From: CAYXLW01 sp964466055 | GTDB lineage: Bacteria > Patescibacteriota > Gracilibacteria > GCA-2401425 | NCBI GenBank assembly: GCA_964466055.1 | Contig: CAYXLW010000011.1 | Location: 1-48,144, forward strand | DNA: 48,144 nucleotides | Reading direction: 5' to 3' | Part shown: positions 16,135 to 25,482 of the stretch, one piece after another | Numbering within the stretch: position 1 is the stretch's first letter | How the letters are laid out: every line of letters begins with the position of its first letter | Position numbers and translations under genes: made by a program | Notes under the pieces: model-generated | Databases searched by the model: none | What the model saw: the letters and a program-made list of their open reading frames with translations, nothing else | Told to the model about the DNA's origin: nothing

Positions 16135-16596
16135 ATGATACATATTAAAGAATTTTTTCTAGGATGGATAGACCAATGGGGAGACCTTGGACTTTTCCTT
16201 TTTTCATATTTTGAATCAATTATTCAGCCTTTTCCTGTTGACCCCATTATTATTGCCGAAGTTGGTGCTGGATTTGATCCTTTAAGAGTTGTTTTTTGGG
16301 CTTCACTTGGAACTGTTTTAGGAGCTTTAACTGCATATTTTTTAGGAAAATATTTAGGAGAGCCTGTTTTTTTAAAACTTTTTAAAAAGGAATATTATGA
16401 AAAAGGTCATGTCTTTTTTGAGAAATATGGAATTTGGGCCATTTTTATTGGAGCTGTTTCTCCTCTTCCTTTTAAAGTCGTAGCATGGCTTGCTGGTATT
16501 TTTGAGATGCCCATTATTCCTTTTTTTATAATGGTTTTTGTTGGAAGAGTTGGACGCTTTGTTTTAGTTGCATATGCAGTACACTTGTTTGTTTGA
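16135..16596 (+). CDS. YqaA/DedA-type VTT-domain membrane protein
   Basis: The 153-residue polytopic protein has a proline-rich membrane re-entrant region (QPFPVDPIIIAEVGAG), a glycine-rich helix (GTVLGALTAYFLGKYLGEP) and PLPFKVVAWLAGIFEM, all typical of the VTT/SNARE-associated (DedA-YqaA) superfamily, whose better-studied members transport or scramble lipids. It is shorter than DedA (about 200) and close to YqaA. It ends in TGA. The region upstream is fully occupied by repeats, so any promoter must lie within or before them. Family call is firm; substrate is unknown. Confidence 0.85.
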   Translation: MIHIKEFFLGWIDQWGDLGLFLFSYFESIIQPFPVDPIIIAEVGAGFDPLRVVFWASLGTVLGALTAYFLGKYLGEPVFLKLFKKEYYEKGHVFFEKYGIWAIFIGAVSPLPFKVVAWLAGIFEMPIIPFFIMVFVGRVGRFVLVAYAVHLFV

Positions 16597-16677
16597 AAAC
16601 TTCTATCATTGCTATAAGTTTCGCAAAGTGTAGCAACGTGCGAATCTTATTTTATCAAAATAATGTATCTTAAACAT

Positions 16678-16706
16678 TTGAAAAATATATAAAAAAAGTG
16701 TATAAT
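16678..16706 (+). promoter_or_regulatory. sigma70-type promoter with a long leader before the asparaginase-like gene
   Basis: TTGAAA (16678-16683), a 17-bp spacer and a perfect TATAAT (16701-16706) make this the best promoter match in the window. The predicted transcript would carry a leader of about 180 nt, very T-rich, before the ATG at 16895. No riboswitch is recognised in it. Confidence 0.6.
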
Positions 16707-16894
16707 TTACAGAATAAAGGTTGTGCCGTTTTTTTCTTAAAATTCTTTTCAAGAATCTTTTTTAAATAAAGCTTTTTGTGACTTTAGATGTTTTATCATT
16801 TATTTATAATTGATAATAATTTTTATATTTTCATTCTTAATCCAAGTGCTTTTTTATGAAGCACATCCTTTATTGTTAATAATAAAATTTACCT

Positions 16895-18307
16895 ATGAGA
16901 GAAAATAAGCCGATTTTACATATTTCAGGAGGAGGAGAAATTAATACAAGTCCTACTGCAGAAGTACATAGATCACATGAAGGAGATCAGCATGTTCATA
17001 ATTATTTAGAAAGAAATGTACATCCTGATTTAGTAGGGAAGAATATTGATTTAAGAAGCTTAGACAAAGAATCACTAACTAATGAAATACTTCAACAAGT
17101 AAAAAAATCCACTTATTCAACGGCTATCATTACTCTTCCTAGGAATAATATTAAGGAAATTTCATTAGAAATACAAAAACATAAAGAAGAATTTCCTGAT
17201 AAATCTGTAGTACTCGTAAGTTCAAGATTTCCTCTTGATGGGACTACAGATGCTAGATTTAATTTAGGATTTGCTATTGGGGTAGGAGATTATATTGAAA
17301 AAGGAAATGTAGTTGTTATTGATTCTGGCAAAATTCTAGAACCTCATAACCTTGATGACTCTGGACAAGTTTTTACTGAAATTGATATCAATAGTATTTA
17401 TTCTCAGTATTTAGATGATGTTTCTATTCTTTTAGGAGGTGGGACAATAGCTGGTCAGCCAGTATTTGAAATGGATGGTAATATTCAAATGAAAGAAAGA
17501 GACCCTATTGAGCCCTATTTGAAATTTTTAAGATTAGAAACAAGAGCTAAAATAAAAAAAATAGCAATGAAGGATAGTCGAGACATTGGGGCAAGAGAAC
17601 GACATGAATTTTTTCGTGTAATAAGAGATGAAACGGATGAAGATGTTGTATTTATAACTCATGGCACATATACCATGTCTGAATCGGCTAGAAATTTAAA
17701 GCGCAGAATTGATAAACTCCCTGCAGATCATCCTGCTAAGAAAAAAACATTTGTCTTTATAGGTTCAATGAAACCCTTAACAGGATATGAGGAAACTGAT
17801 GGTGACTTTAATTTAGGATATGCTTGGGGATCTATTGCAGTTGCACAAAATAAATTACCAGGAGTGTTTGTAGCTATGAATGGAGAATTTTTTGACCCTG
17901 ATAATGTTGATAAAAATATTGATAAAGGTATCTTTGAAAAGAAAAAACCAAATCCTTTTATTAAAATGAAGCCTAAAGAAATAAAAGAGCCAACTAAAAA
18001 AGATATTGAAGAAATAAATGAATATAAATTTATTGGTTTTAAATCTATACCTAAAGATCAAATCAAAGAACATGAAACAAGAATAGAGTTAGGAAATTCG
18101 AGCTTCTCAGGAGGGCTAAAATTACAAGTAAATAACGATTTATTTCCTAATGAAGAAGAACTAATTGAAGAAGCTAGAAAAATATCTAAAGTTTTAAATA
18201 GAGCTATCGAATTTGATTTCAATGGAGAAAGAGGAGATGGCACATTCTTCGTATTCTACTACTCTAGTTATAATGATGCTCAATTTATTCCTAAAAGAAA
18301 AGAGTGA
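16895..18307 (+). CDS. asparaginase-superfamily protein with a duplicated N-terminal fold
   Basis: A 470-residue cytosolic protein without a signal peptide. Residues about 177-345 match the type I/II asparaginase core: LLGGGTIAG (Thr184 at the nucleophile position), FITHGTYTMSESA (Thr258, but Tyr where family members have Asp) and FIGSMKPLTG followed by DGDFNLGYAWG. Residues 1-150 look like a decayed copy of the same fold: HISGGGEINTS, LVSSRFPLDG, DARFNLGFAIG and GKILEPHNL against GEFFDPDNV of the second copy. The last 100 residues are charged and unlike the usual C-domain. The missing Asp and doubled core suggest an altered or lost asparaginase activity; substrate is unassigned. Confidence 0.7.
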   Translation: MRENKPILHISGGGEINTSPTAEVHRSHEGDQHVHNYLERNVHPDLVGKNIDLRSLDKESLTNEILQQVKKSTYSTAIITLPRNNIKEISLEIQKHKEEFPDKSVVLVSSRFPLDGTTDARFNLGFAIGVGDYIEKGNVVVIDSGKILEPHNLDDSGQVFTEIDINSIYSQYLDDVSILLGGGTIAGQPVFEMDGNIQMKERDPIEPYLKFLRLETRAKIKKIAMKDSRDIGARERHEFFRVIRDETDEDVVFITHGTYTMSESARNLKRRIDKLPADHPAKKKTFVFIGSMKPLTGYEETDGDFNLGYAWGSIAVAQNKLPGVFVAMNGEFFDPDNVDKNIDKGIFEKKKPNPFIKMKPKEIKEPTKKDIEEINEYKFIGFKSIPKDQIKEHETRIELGNSSFSGGLKLQVNNDLFPNEEELIEEARKISKVLNRAIEFDFNGERGDGTFFVFYYSSYNDAQFIPKRKE

Positions 18308-18455
18308 TGTCTTTATAAAAAAGTAGAATATACTTTTCATATTTATATTTCCCTGTCACCTTTTTAAAATTTCTACGTTATAAGTAATAGAAAACGAAAT
18401 TTCTTTTCTTTTTCATTGGCATGAAATACAATAATTATAATTTAAAACTTTTAAC

Positions 18456-21260
18456 ATGAAGAAATTTATCCTCGCTATTTTTTTAGCATTAACACTATCA
18501 ACAACAACATTTGGAGCATTTGCGCTTCCCACAGTATCAAATTTGGCAGAAGATTTTTCTGATGTAAAAGAAAGCCATGGAAATTTTGAAGCAATTCAAT
18601 ATATGAAAGGAGAGGGTGTGATAAAGGGATATGAAGATGGAACATTTAAACCTAATAATAAAATAAACCGAGCCGAGTTCTTAAAAATCGCGCTAGAATC
18701 ACAAGAAGATTTTGATATAGCAAACGCAAAATCATGTCTTGCAAAAAGCAATATAAAACCACTTTCAGATGTATCACTTAAAGAATGGTACGCACCATAT
18801 GTTTGTTACGGATTACAAAAAGGAATAATTAAAGGATATCCAGATGGAACATTTAAAGCAGTTAATGAAATTATATTCCCTGAAATGGCAAAAATTATTG
18901 CCAATACTCAAAACTTAGAAATTGAAAATAGTACAATAACAATAGGTGAATGGTATGAGCCTTTTATTAAGGCGCTTGAAAAAAAATCTGCAATTCCTAC
19001 AAGCATCGGAACAATAGATCATAAAGTGACTCGAGGAGAAATGACAGAATCTTTATATAGAATAAAGAAAGAAATTACGAATAAAGCATCTCAATCTTTT
19101 GAAATTTTAAAAAAAGCTTCAAGTGTACCAGCTGATGGAACCTTGGGCGAAGTAACATCATGTGCACAGCTTGCCTCTATTATGGAAGGAAGTTCTGAAT
19201 ATTCTCAACAAATGTTTTATAAAGGTAGAATGAATATGCTAGATGGAGTCGCTGATGATATGGTGGTTGCCCCAGAAGCAACGATGGATTCTGTTGCATC
19301 TGAATCAAAGGGATCAGGTAATGATGATTATTCAAGTACAAACATCCAAGTAGCTGGAGTTGATGAAGCCGATATTATAAAGAATGATGGAAAATATATT
19401 TATATAATAAAAGCAAACAGCGTAAGAATTGTAGAGGCTTATCCTTCAGAAAATATGAAACAAGTTTCATCTTTTACAGTTGATGATAAGAATTTTTATC
19501 CACAGGAAATGTTTTTAAATGGAGATCAATTAGTGATTATAGGAAATGCATACCGAGAAGAAAGACCACAACCTGAACCTTTTATGGGAGAAATACCTAA
19601 TAGACTTTGGTATCCAAGATATTGGGGAACAAACTTAACTAAAGTTTATATTGTTGATGTTTCTGATCACTCAAATCCTAAAGTTGAAAGAACAATTTCT
19701 TATGAAGGAAATTATTCAAGTTCTAGAAGAATAGGACAAGTTGCTTATGTTATAATTAACAAAAATCCAGACTATCATATATTAAGAGATCTTGAATTAG
19801 ACGCTAAAGAAATCGTTCCTCAAATAGAAGACTCTGCTTTTGACAACGGAGAATCTAAACCAGCTTGTGGATGTGGAGATATTGCTTATTTCCCAGGATA
19901 TGAAAGACCAAATTATATGATAGTTTCTGCAATACCTCTTGATGATACAACTAAAAAGGTAACACATGAAGTAACGCTTGGAGCTTCTGAAAATGTTTAT
20001 ATGTCTAAAAAAGCATTATATGTTGCAACTGGTGCGCCTAGTTTAGATAACGGAAGAATGTATTGGAATTATGATAATACTCAAGTTTATAAATTTGATT
20101 TAGAAGAGCTTAATATCAATTTCAACGCATCTAATAAAGTTCCTGGAAGAATTTTAAATCAATTCTCAATGGATGAGTTTAAAGACAATTTTAGGATCGC
20201 AACTACAAAAGAAAAAGTTTGGGAAGATAATGAGAATAAAAACAATAAATCTTCAAATAGGCTATACGTTTTAAATAAAGACATGAAACAAGTTGGAGCA
20301 ATTGAAGATATAGCACCAGGTGAAAGGATATACTCTGTAAGATTTATGGGCGAAAGAGCATTTATGGTCACATTTAAAACAGTTGATCCTTTATTCGTAA
20401 TTGACTTAAAAGATGCAACTAATCCAAAAATTGTTGGACAGCTTAAAGTTCCAGGATGGTCAGATTATCTACATCCATATGATGAAAATCATTTAATTGG
20501 ATTTGGGAAAGATGTGGATGAATCTATTGATAAAGACAAAGTCTCTGAAGATACTGTTTATTACACAGCAATTCAAGGAATGAAGATGAGCATATTTGAT
20601 GTAACAGATGTTGAAAATCCTAAAGAAATGTTTAAAGAAGTAATTGGAGATAGAGGAACTGATAGTGAACTTCTAAGAAATCATAAAGCATTACTTTTTG
20701 ATAAAGAAAAGAACCTCCTTGCATTTCCTATTACAGTTCAAGAAAAAATAAGTAGTGAGAATTTATTGTGTGGAAAATATACTTACAGTTCTTGTCCTAG
20801 TGGGTGTGAAAAAAGATGTATTTCATCTTCTTGTAATGCTTCTGGTATTTGTACTACTGATTGTGAAGGCGTTGGATCTTGTAGAAAATCTGACTATGAA
20901 AAATTCCAAACTACATTTGTAGGTGCTTATATTTATGATATAGATTTAGAAAAAGGATTTAACAGGAGAGGAGAGATTGCTAGTGTGAGTAAAGACGAGT
21001 TAATAAAACAAGGAGAGTATGGATATATTCCTTGGGAAAAACAAATTCAAAGAATAGTTTACATCGCTAAAAACCTATATGCTATTTCACAAAGCTTTGT
21101 AAAAGTAGCAGATATGGATACTGTTAAAATGTTGTCTGAGATTAGTCTTGATGAAGCTACAAATAAATGCCCTGAGTTTATTGATTGCGAACCAGGCAAT
21201 GGAGCTACTGAGTGCGTTGCCCCTAAAGGATGCGAAGGTATTACAAAAATTGGTTTATAG
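18456..21260 (+). CDS. S-layer-homology beta-propeller surface protein
   Basis: A 934-residue secreted protein with signal KKFILAIFLALTLSTTTFGA. Three SLH-like units occur within residues 34-210: FEAIQYMKGEGVIKGYEDG with FKPNNKINRAEF, VCYGLQKGIIKGYPDGTFK, and a weaker WYEPFIKALEKK with VTRGEM. These normally tether proteins to cell-wall polymers. From about residue 290 the chain matches the secreted beta-propeller family PF09826: STNIQVAGVDEADIIKNDG, YIYIIKANSVRI, and repeated LKVPGWSDYLHPYDENHLIGFG-like blades (given in part). A Cys-rich insert near residue 770 (CPSGCEKRC, CTTDCEGVGSC) and a Cys-containing tail are extra. TATAAT at 18436-18441 may be its -10. A bidirectional hairpin follows the gene. 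Confidence 0.88.
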   Translation: MKKFILAIFLALTLSTTTFGAFALPTVSNLAEDFSDVKESHGNFEAIQYMKGEGVIKGYEDGTFKPNNKINRAEFLKIALESQEDFDIANAKSCLAKSNIKPLSDVSLKEWYAPYVCYGLQKGIIKGYPDGTFKAVNEIIFPEMAKIIANTQNLEIENSTITIGEWYEPFIKALEKKSAIPTSIGTIDHKVTRGEMTESLYRIKKEITNKASQSFEILKKASSVPADGTLGEVTSCAQLASIMEGSSEYSQQMFYKGRMNMLDGVADDMVVAPEATMDSVASESKGSGNDDYSSTNIQVAGVDEADIIKNDGKYIYIIKANSVRIVEAYPSENMKQVSSFTVDDKNFYPQEMFLNGDQLVIIGNAYREERPQPEPFMGEIPNRLWYPRYWGTNLTKVYIVDVSDHSNPKVERTISYEGNYSSSRRIGQVAYVIINKNPDYHILRDLELDAKEIVPQIEDSAFDNGESKPACGCGDIAYFPGYERPNYMIVSAIPLDDTTKKVTHEVTLGASENVYMSKKALYVATGAPSLDNGRMYWNYDNTQVYKFDLEELNINFNASNKVPGRILNQFSMDEFKDNFRIATTKEKVWEDNENKNNKSSNRLYVLNKDMKQVGAIEDIAPGERIYSVRFMGERAFMVTFKTVDPLFVIDLKDATNPKIVGQLKVPGWSDYLHPYDENHLIGFGKDVDESIDKDKVSEDTVYYTAIQGMKMSIFDVTDVENPKEMFKEVIGDRGTDSELLRNHKALLFDKEKNLLAFPITVQEKISSENLLCGKYTYSSCPSGCEKRCISSSCNASGICTTDCEGVGSCRKSDYEKFQTTFVGAYIYDIDLEKGFNRRGEIASVSKDELIKQGEYGYIPWEKQIQRIVYIAKNLYAISQSFVKVADMDTVKMLSEISLDEATNKCPEFIDCEPGNGATECVAPKGCEGITKIGL

Positions 21261-21270
21261 ACATCATTTA

Positions 21271-21301
21271 AACCCCGCGGGTTGTAGCAACCCGCGGGGT
21301 T
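21271..21301. terminator. strong GC hairpin between convergent genes
   Basis: AACCCCGCGGGTTG, loop TAG, then CAACCCGCGGGGTT is a perfect 14-bp stem in otherwise AT-rich DNA. It lies just after the SLH protein gene and before the convergent sulP gene. The T-run on the plus side is short (TAGATTTT), so termination is likely but not certain. Confidence 0.65.
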
Positions 21302-21320
21302 AGATTTTATAAATATTTGT

Positions 21321-21344
21321 AGAGATGTAAAATTTTACGTCTCT
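21321..21344. terminator. second intergenic hairpin, possible bidirectional terminator
   Basis: AGAGATGTAAAA against TTTTACGTCTCT is a 12-bp inverted repeat with one G-T pair and no loop spacer. T-rich sequence follows on the plus strand. It is 47 bp from the sulP stop codon and can serve either gene; a REP-like repeat is the alternative. Confidence 0.45.
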
Positions 21345-21391
21345 ATTTTAAATTTTATTCGATAAAATTTGGTTTTCTTTTTATTTTATTT

Positions 21392-23032
21392 TTATTTTTT
21401 ATAAATATCATAGATTGCTTCTGACGTTCTATTATAGATTTTTTTTTCAATTTGCTTTTGTTTATAGAATTGTTCATTGACAATTAATCTATGAATTTCT
21501 TTATTAATTCCTGAAAGATAAACTTTTTTGTTGTTTCTTTTTAATTCCTCAATTAATTCTTTTAAATATTCGATGCCATCTAAGTCTGCATAAAATGCAT
21601 GTCTTAAAGAAATAATTACATATTCATTATTGGTGATTTTTTTTATAGCTTCTAAATGGGCTGGCATATTGATATATGTAAGTGTCCCTGAAATTTTATA
21701 AACCACCAAATCAGAGTGGATATCTTTTCTTTTAGCAATTTCACTTTTTAAAAGTAACTCTGTCATTTTCCCATTTTTCCAAAGTAAAATGTCTGTTTCC
21801 CCATAAGAAACTTTATTTACAAAAATAAGTAATGCTATAAGAGTACCGACTATAATCCCAATAATTGGATCTTCTACAACAACAATAACAGCAACAAGTA
21901 AAGAAAGAAAAAATGATGTCTTCTCATCTTCAATAAAACGAATAAAATGTTTTGCTTCTATCATTCTAACAGCAACAATAAATAATATTGAAGCAATGAT
22001 TACAGTTGGTAATAACTTAAAAAATGAAAATAAAAATATGGAAATAAACCCTATAAGCAAAGAGCTTATAATTCCGGATGTTCTATGTTTTGCTCCACTT
22101 TTAATGTTTAATGCGGTTCGTGCTAAGGCTGCAGTTGCAGGAATCCCCCCCATTAACCCCGATCCAATATTTGCCATTGATAAACTAAGAATTTCTTTAG
22201 AACGATTGAATTTTACTTTTGTTATATCTCGTGCAATTTGACCCGAAAGTAATGTTTCTAATATTGCAATAACCGCAACTGTTATGGAAACAGTCCAAAT
22301 ACTTTTATGTAAAAAAATGCTCCAATCAAATGGAGAAAAAATATTTATAAAAAGATTTGCTTGTATATTTGGATACTGATCACCAAGAGTAATAAGATGA
22401 AATTCAGAGTTCGTTTTTTGTAAAAAAATGGTAATTAAAATTCCTAAAAATGCCATTATTACTGATCCTGGAAATTTTGGGAATTTTTTGTCCCAAATAA
22501 AAATTAAGAGTGTGCTTATTAAAAAAATAATAAAAACAATCCATTGAATATCTGAAATGTGATTAAGGCTCATCCATGTGTTGTTCAAAAACGAATCGCT
22601 TTTTTCAATTCCTTTAAGTCCTAATATGTTGTCAATCTGTCCTAATGCTATAATAAACGCAACTCCAAGGGTAAATCCATGTATAACACTTTTTGGTATA
22701 AAAATAATATATTTATCAAAACGTAACATATAGCATATAAAAATAAACAAACCGGATAATAGTGCTATAACTGATAGCACATGATATCCATGAATTAAGG
22801 AATAAGAAACTAAAACACCTGAAAGTGCCCCTGTTGGTCCAATAATATTGTAATGACTACCTCCTAATGATGCACCTATTATCCCTGCCCAAAAGGCAGT
22901 AATAATTCCTTGAGTTGGAGTTGCCCCCGAAGCAATTGCTAAAGCTAGAGCAAGTGGAATGCTTATTAATGCTACAGTTAAGCCTGATTTCCAGTTTTGT
23001 AAAAAATGATTGAATGTTTTTTTAAGTTCCAT
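21392..23032 (-). CDS. SulP-family anion transporter with STAS domain
   Basis: A 546-residue inner-membrane protein with the SulP layout: many transmembrane helices to about residue 410 and a cytoplasmic STAS domain at about 430-530. The N-terminal block SGLTVALISIPLALALAIAS, GIITAFWAGIIGASLGGS and IIGPTGALSGVLV matches the SLC26/SulP core. IPKSVIHGFTLGVAFIIALGQ and LSMANIGSGLMGGIP with ATAALARTALNIKSGAKHRTS follow. STAS features are YINMPAHLEAI and LRHAFYADLDGIEYL, with Asp in place of the usual phospho-Ser. Substrate could be sulfate or bicarbonate; nothing nearby decides. It converges with the SLH gene. Confidence 0.9.
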   Translation of the reverse strand: MELKKTFNHFLQNWKSGLTVALISIPLALALAIASGATPTQGIITAFWAGIIGASLGGSHYNIIGPTGALSGVLVSYSLIHGYHVLSVIALLSGLFIFICYMLRFDKYIIFIPKSVIHGFTLGVAFIIALGQIDNILGLKGIEKSDSFLNNTWMSLNHISDIQWIVFIIFLISTLLIFIWDKKFPKFPGSVIMAFLGILITIFLQKTNSEFHLITLGDQYPNIQANLFINIFSPFDWSIFLHKSIWTVSITVAVIAILETLLSGQIARDITKVKFNRSKEILSLSMANIGSGLMGGIPATAALARTALNIKSGAKHRTSGIISSLLIGFISIFLFSFFKLLPTVIIASILFIVAVRMIEAKHFIRFIEDEKTSFFLSLLVAVIVVVEDPIIGIIVGTLIALLIFVNKVSYGETDILLWKNGKMTELLLKSEIAKRKDIHSDLVVYKISGTLTYINMPAHLEAIKKITNNEYVIISLRHAFYADLDGIEYLKELIEELKRNNKKVYLSGINKEIHRLIVNEQFYKQKQIEKKIYNRTSEAIYDIYKK

Positions 23033-23185
23033 AACCTATGTATGTTTTATTAAACATTCTAAGAGTGCCACAGTTCAAAAATATAGAAAAGAAAAAAATA
23101 AATTTTTATCTTGCTTTAAATTATTAGGAAATCTTAATTCCTATAGAATATTTAAATATCTTTACCCCGCTTTTTATATTAAGAC

Positions 23186-24718
23186 TTATAATTCCTCCTT
23201 CTTTCTATATTGCAAAGCTTCCGCCACATGATCCGTTTCAATCTCTTCACACATTTCAATATCCGCAATGGTTCTAGCAACTTTTAAAACCCTATGATAA
23301 GCACGAGCAGATAAATTCATACGAGTAACAGCTATACGTAAAAGATTCTCGGCATCTTCTGGAATTTTACAAAATTCCTTGATTTCTTTATTTCCCATTT
23401 CTGCATTCGAAGAAATTTTTAAATTTTTAAATCTTATATTTTGAACTTCACGAGCTTTTTGGACTCTTCCATAAATAGAAGCCGAACTTTCTTCGTTTTC
23501 TGTTCTTTTGAGTTTATCAAATTGCACAGGAGAAACATCAACATAAAGATCAATTCTATCGAGGAGTGGTCCTGAAATTCTTTTTTGATATCTTTGAATT
23601 GAAGAAGATGCACATGTGCATTCTTTTTTGGTATTAGGAACATTATGATATCCACAAGGACAAGGATTCATAGCTGCAATAAGAGTAAAATGCGCAGGAA
23701 ATTCACAAGAACCATTTATCCGTGTAACGCTAATTTTTTTATCCTCTAATGGTTGACGCAAAACTTCCAAAACTGAAGTTGGGAATTCTGGCATTTCATC
23801 TAAAAATAAAACACCTTTATGTGCCAACGAAATTTCACCAGGCACAGGAATTCTTCCTCCTCCAATTATAGAAACAGCACTTGCGGTATGATGAACATTT
23901 CTAAAAGGACGGTCTGTAATTATTGGTTTATTTAGGGGCAGTTTATTCGCAATGGAATAGATTTTAGTAACTTCTAGTGCTTCTTCGAGAGTCATTTTGG
24001 GTAAAATTGTTTGGAATGTTTTTGCCATAAGAGTTTTTCCACTTCCTGGCGAACCATTCATTAAAACATTATGACTTCCTGCAGCAGAGATTTCTAATGC
24101 ACGCTTTACATGAACCTGCCCTTTTACTTGAGAGAAATCTAAATTATGAGAATATTCTGATTTAAATGAATTAAAGTCAAACTTAGCAATAGGCTCTATT
24201 TGTTTTTGCTTAGTAAAGTGATCTAAAATTTCTTCTAAATTTTTTGCTGCAATAATTTCAACGCCATCAATGAGTGCTGCTTCTGGAGCATTTATTTTTG
24301 GTAATACAATTCTTTCAAATCCTTTTTCTTTCGCATATATAACCATTGGAAGAACACCATTGATATGTCGTAAAGAACCATTTAAAGCAAGCTCTCCAAT
24401 AAATATTGTTTTTGATATATCAATTGTAGGTTCAAATTGTCCACTGGCAATTAGTACTCCTAATGCAATTGGTAGATCGTAAATTACTCCAATTTTTCTT
24501 GTATTTGCAGGGGCAAGGTTTACTGTTATTCGTGTTGTTGGAAATTTATAACCTGTGTTTTTCACAGCACTTCGTACTCGTTCACGAGATTCTTGTACTG
24601 CTGTATCTCCAAGCCCTACAATTGTGAATGATGGTAATGCTCTTAATATGTCCACCTCCACTTCTACTGTTTCACATTCCATGCCTAGAACTGCAAGTGA
24701 ATGAATTTTTGCAAGCAT
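23186..24718 (-). CDS. comM: YifB/ComM family Mg-chelatase-like AAA+ ATPase
   Basis: A 510-residue cytosolic protein of normal family length. The N-terminal ChlI-like domain includes LPSFTIVGLGDTAVQESRER and VNLAPANTRKIG. The AAA core has Walker A GSPGSGKTLMAK, the sensor region FRNVHHTASAVSIIGGGR, Walker B GVLFLDEMPEF and a Cys-rich loop AAMNPCPCGYHN with CTCAS. The Mg_chelatase C-terminal region (LSARAYHRVLKVARTIADIE) closes it. ComM is the branch-migration helicase that helps integrate incoming DNA in natural transformation. The type IV pilin in this window fits a DNA-uptake context, though the genes are far apart. Confidence 0.92.
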   Translation of the reverse strand: MLAKIHSLAVLGMECETVEVEVDILRALPSFTIVGLGDTAVQESRERVRSAVKNTGYKFPTTRITVNLAPANTRKIGVIYDLPIALGVLIASGQFEPTIDISKTIFIGELALNGSLRHINGVLPMVIYAKEKGFERIVLPKINAPEAALIDGVEIIAAKNLEEILDHFTKQKQIEPIAKFDFNSFKSEYSHNLDFSQVKGQVHVKRALEISAAGSHNVLMNGSPGSGKTLMAKTFQTILPKMTLEEALEVTKIYSIANKLPLNKPIITDRPFRNVHHTASAVSIIGGGRIPVPGEISLAHKGVLFLDEMPEFPTSVLEVLRQPLEDKKISVTRINGSCEFPAHFTLIAAMNPCPCGYHNVPNTKKECTCASSSIQRYQKRISGPLLDRIDLYVDVSPVQFDKLKRTENEESSASIYGRVQKAREVQNIRFKNLKISSNAEMGNKEIKEFCKIPEDAENLLRIAVTRMNLSARAYHRVLKVARTIADIEMCEEIETDHVAEALQYRKKEEL

Positions 24719-25059
24719 TATTTTCTGTTTAGATTAGATAAAGACTACATACTTTTTGTATGTTTTCTGTTTAGTTTTTTATCTATTAAAAAGAAAAACA
24801 CAGACAGTGTAATGTTTTCTATATTTGCTACTAATACCTTTTGGCAAAGAACAGTAAACGATATTAGAGCTCTATTATTGAAACATTACGGATTTTAATG
24901 TGTTTGTGGGGGCTATTTTTGTTTTAGTTCTAATAATCAAATAAAATCGATTGCGAGCTAAAGCTAAATAAATTGGCACTTTAAAAAACTGGATCTCCGC
25001 CTACGCGGAGATAGCAAATTGAAATAAGGAGAGAGAATTTTGAAATAAAGTGTATGTTC

Positions 25060-25273
25060 TATAGCTAATTCAAAATAGTTTGACATAATTCCGTACTCCC
25101 TCACCCCATCCCTAGTATAGCAAAGCCAAGTCAAAATAGATAAAATAACCAGGCAACAGCTTACAAGAAAAAAATGGGGGCCATTCTCCCTCTGAGAGAA
25201 GGTGCCACGCTTAGCGGGGCGGATGAGGGGGGCAAACAATTATTGTATGCCAATTTAGTTTGAATCAGCTATA
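25060..25273. mobile_element. MITE with TATAGCT terminal inverted repeats, copy 1 (214 bp)
   Basis: The left end is TATAGCTAATTCAAAATAGT followed by TTGACATA. The reverse complement of the right end is TATAGCTGATTCAAACTAAA followed by TTGGCATA: about 28 bp of terminal inverted repeat with few mismatches. TA at each outer edge fits a TA target duplication, as in IS630/Tc1-mariner MITEs. The interior has CTCCCTCACCCC and TCTCCCTCTGAGAGAAGGTG, GCGGGGCGGATGAGG. It encodes no transposase. Copy 2 is at 42609-42783; this copy has a private AT-rich middle. Confidence 0.82.
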
Positions 25274-25300
25274 TTTAGCAATATTCTATGCCACCTTTAC

Positions 25301-25381
25301 TTAATTTAGGAATATAAATATACCTATTTTGTTTGATCAAAATAATTCTAATGTTGTGCATTATTTCTAACCAAGCAATGA
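25301..25381 (+). repeat. conserved ~70-bp leader repeat, copy 1
   Basis: AGGAATATAAATATACC is followed by TATTTTGTTTGATCAAAATA, then TTCTAATGTTGTGCATTATTTC and CAAGCAATGA (shown in parts). The centre is an inverted repeat: TATTTTG, loop TTTGAT, CAAAATA. It lies about 100 bp before the ATG at 25483. Related copies precede the genes at 27529 and 29449. Confidence 0.75.
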
Positions 25382-25428
25382 CAAAAATCAGCCTTAATTT
25401 TTAAGAATCAACATAATTTTATATTTCA

Positions 25429-25452
25429 TATATCACATAAATATGATATAAT
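25429..25452 (+). promoter_or_regulatory. extended -10 promoter overlapped by a palindromic operator-like site
   Basis: TGATATAAT (25444-25452) is an extended -10. TATATCA (25429-25435) and TGATATA (25444-25450) are perfect inverted repeats with an 8-bp spacer, so the right arm covers the -10. A dimeric repressor site is plausible. The ATG is 30 bp downstream. Confidence 0.45.
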
Positions 25453-25482
25453 AAAAAGATAAATTAACGTAATGTAAATATT

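Larger units (their letters stand above)
24719..25482. other. intergenic accessory region with a MITE, a leader-type repeat and a promoter
   Basis: No convincing gene lies here. An open frame of 65 codons ending near 24898 (FWQRTVNDIRALLLKHYG) has no recognisable family. At 24955-24979 a sequence related to the MITE end (AAATAAATTGGCAC) may be a relic. The MITE, the 70-bp repeat and the palindromic promoter are listed separately. Confidence 0.6.

Noticed and set aside
16742..16763. Attenuator hairpin in the asparaginase-like leader (ATTCTT-TTC-AAGAAT-CTTTTTT)
   Set aside because: The stem is only 6 AT-rich pairs, too weak to call a terminator in such T-rich DNA.
24701..24898. 65-codon plus-strand frame after YifB
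   Set aside because: It overlaps the divergent yifB start, has an AT-driven composition and matches no family; only the last 20 residues look protein-like.
24964..25239. Minus-strand open frame of 91 codons
   Set aside because: It lies almost entirely inside the MITE and its GC hairpins, so it is a by-product of the repeat.
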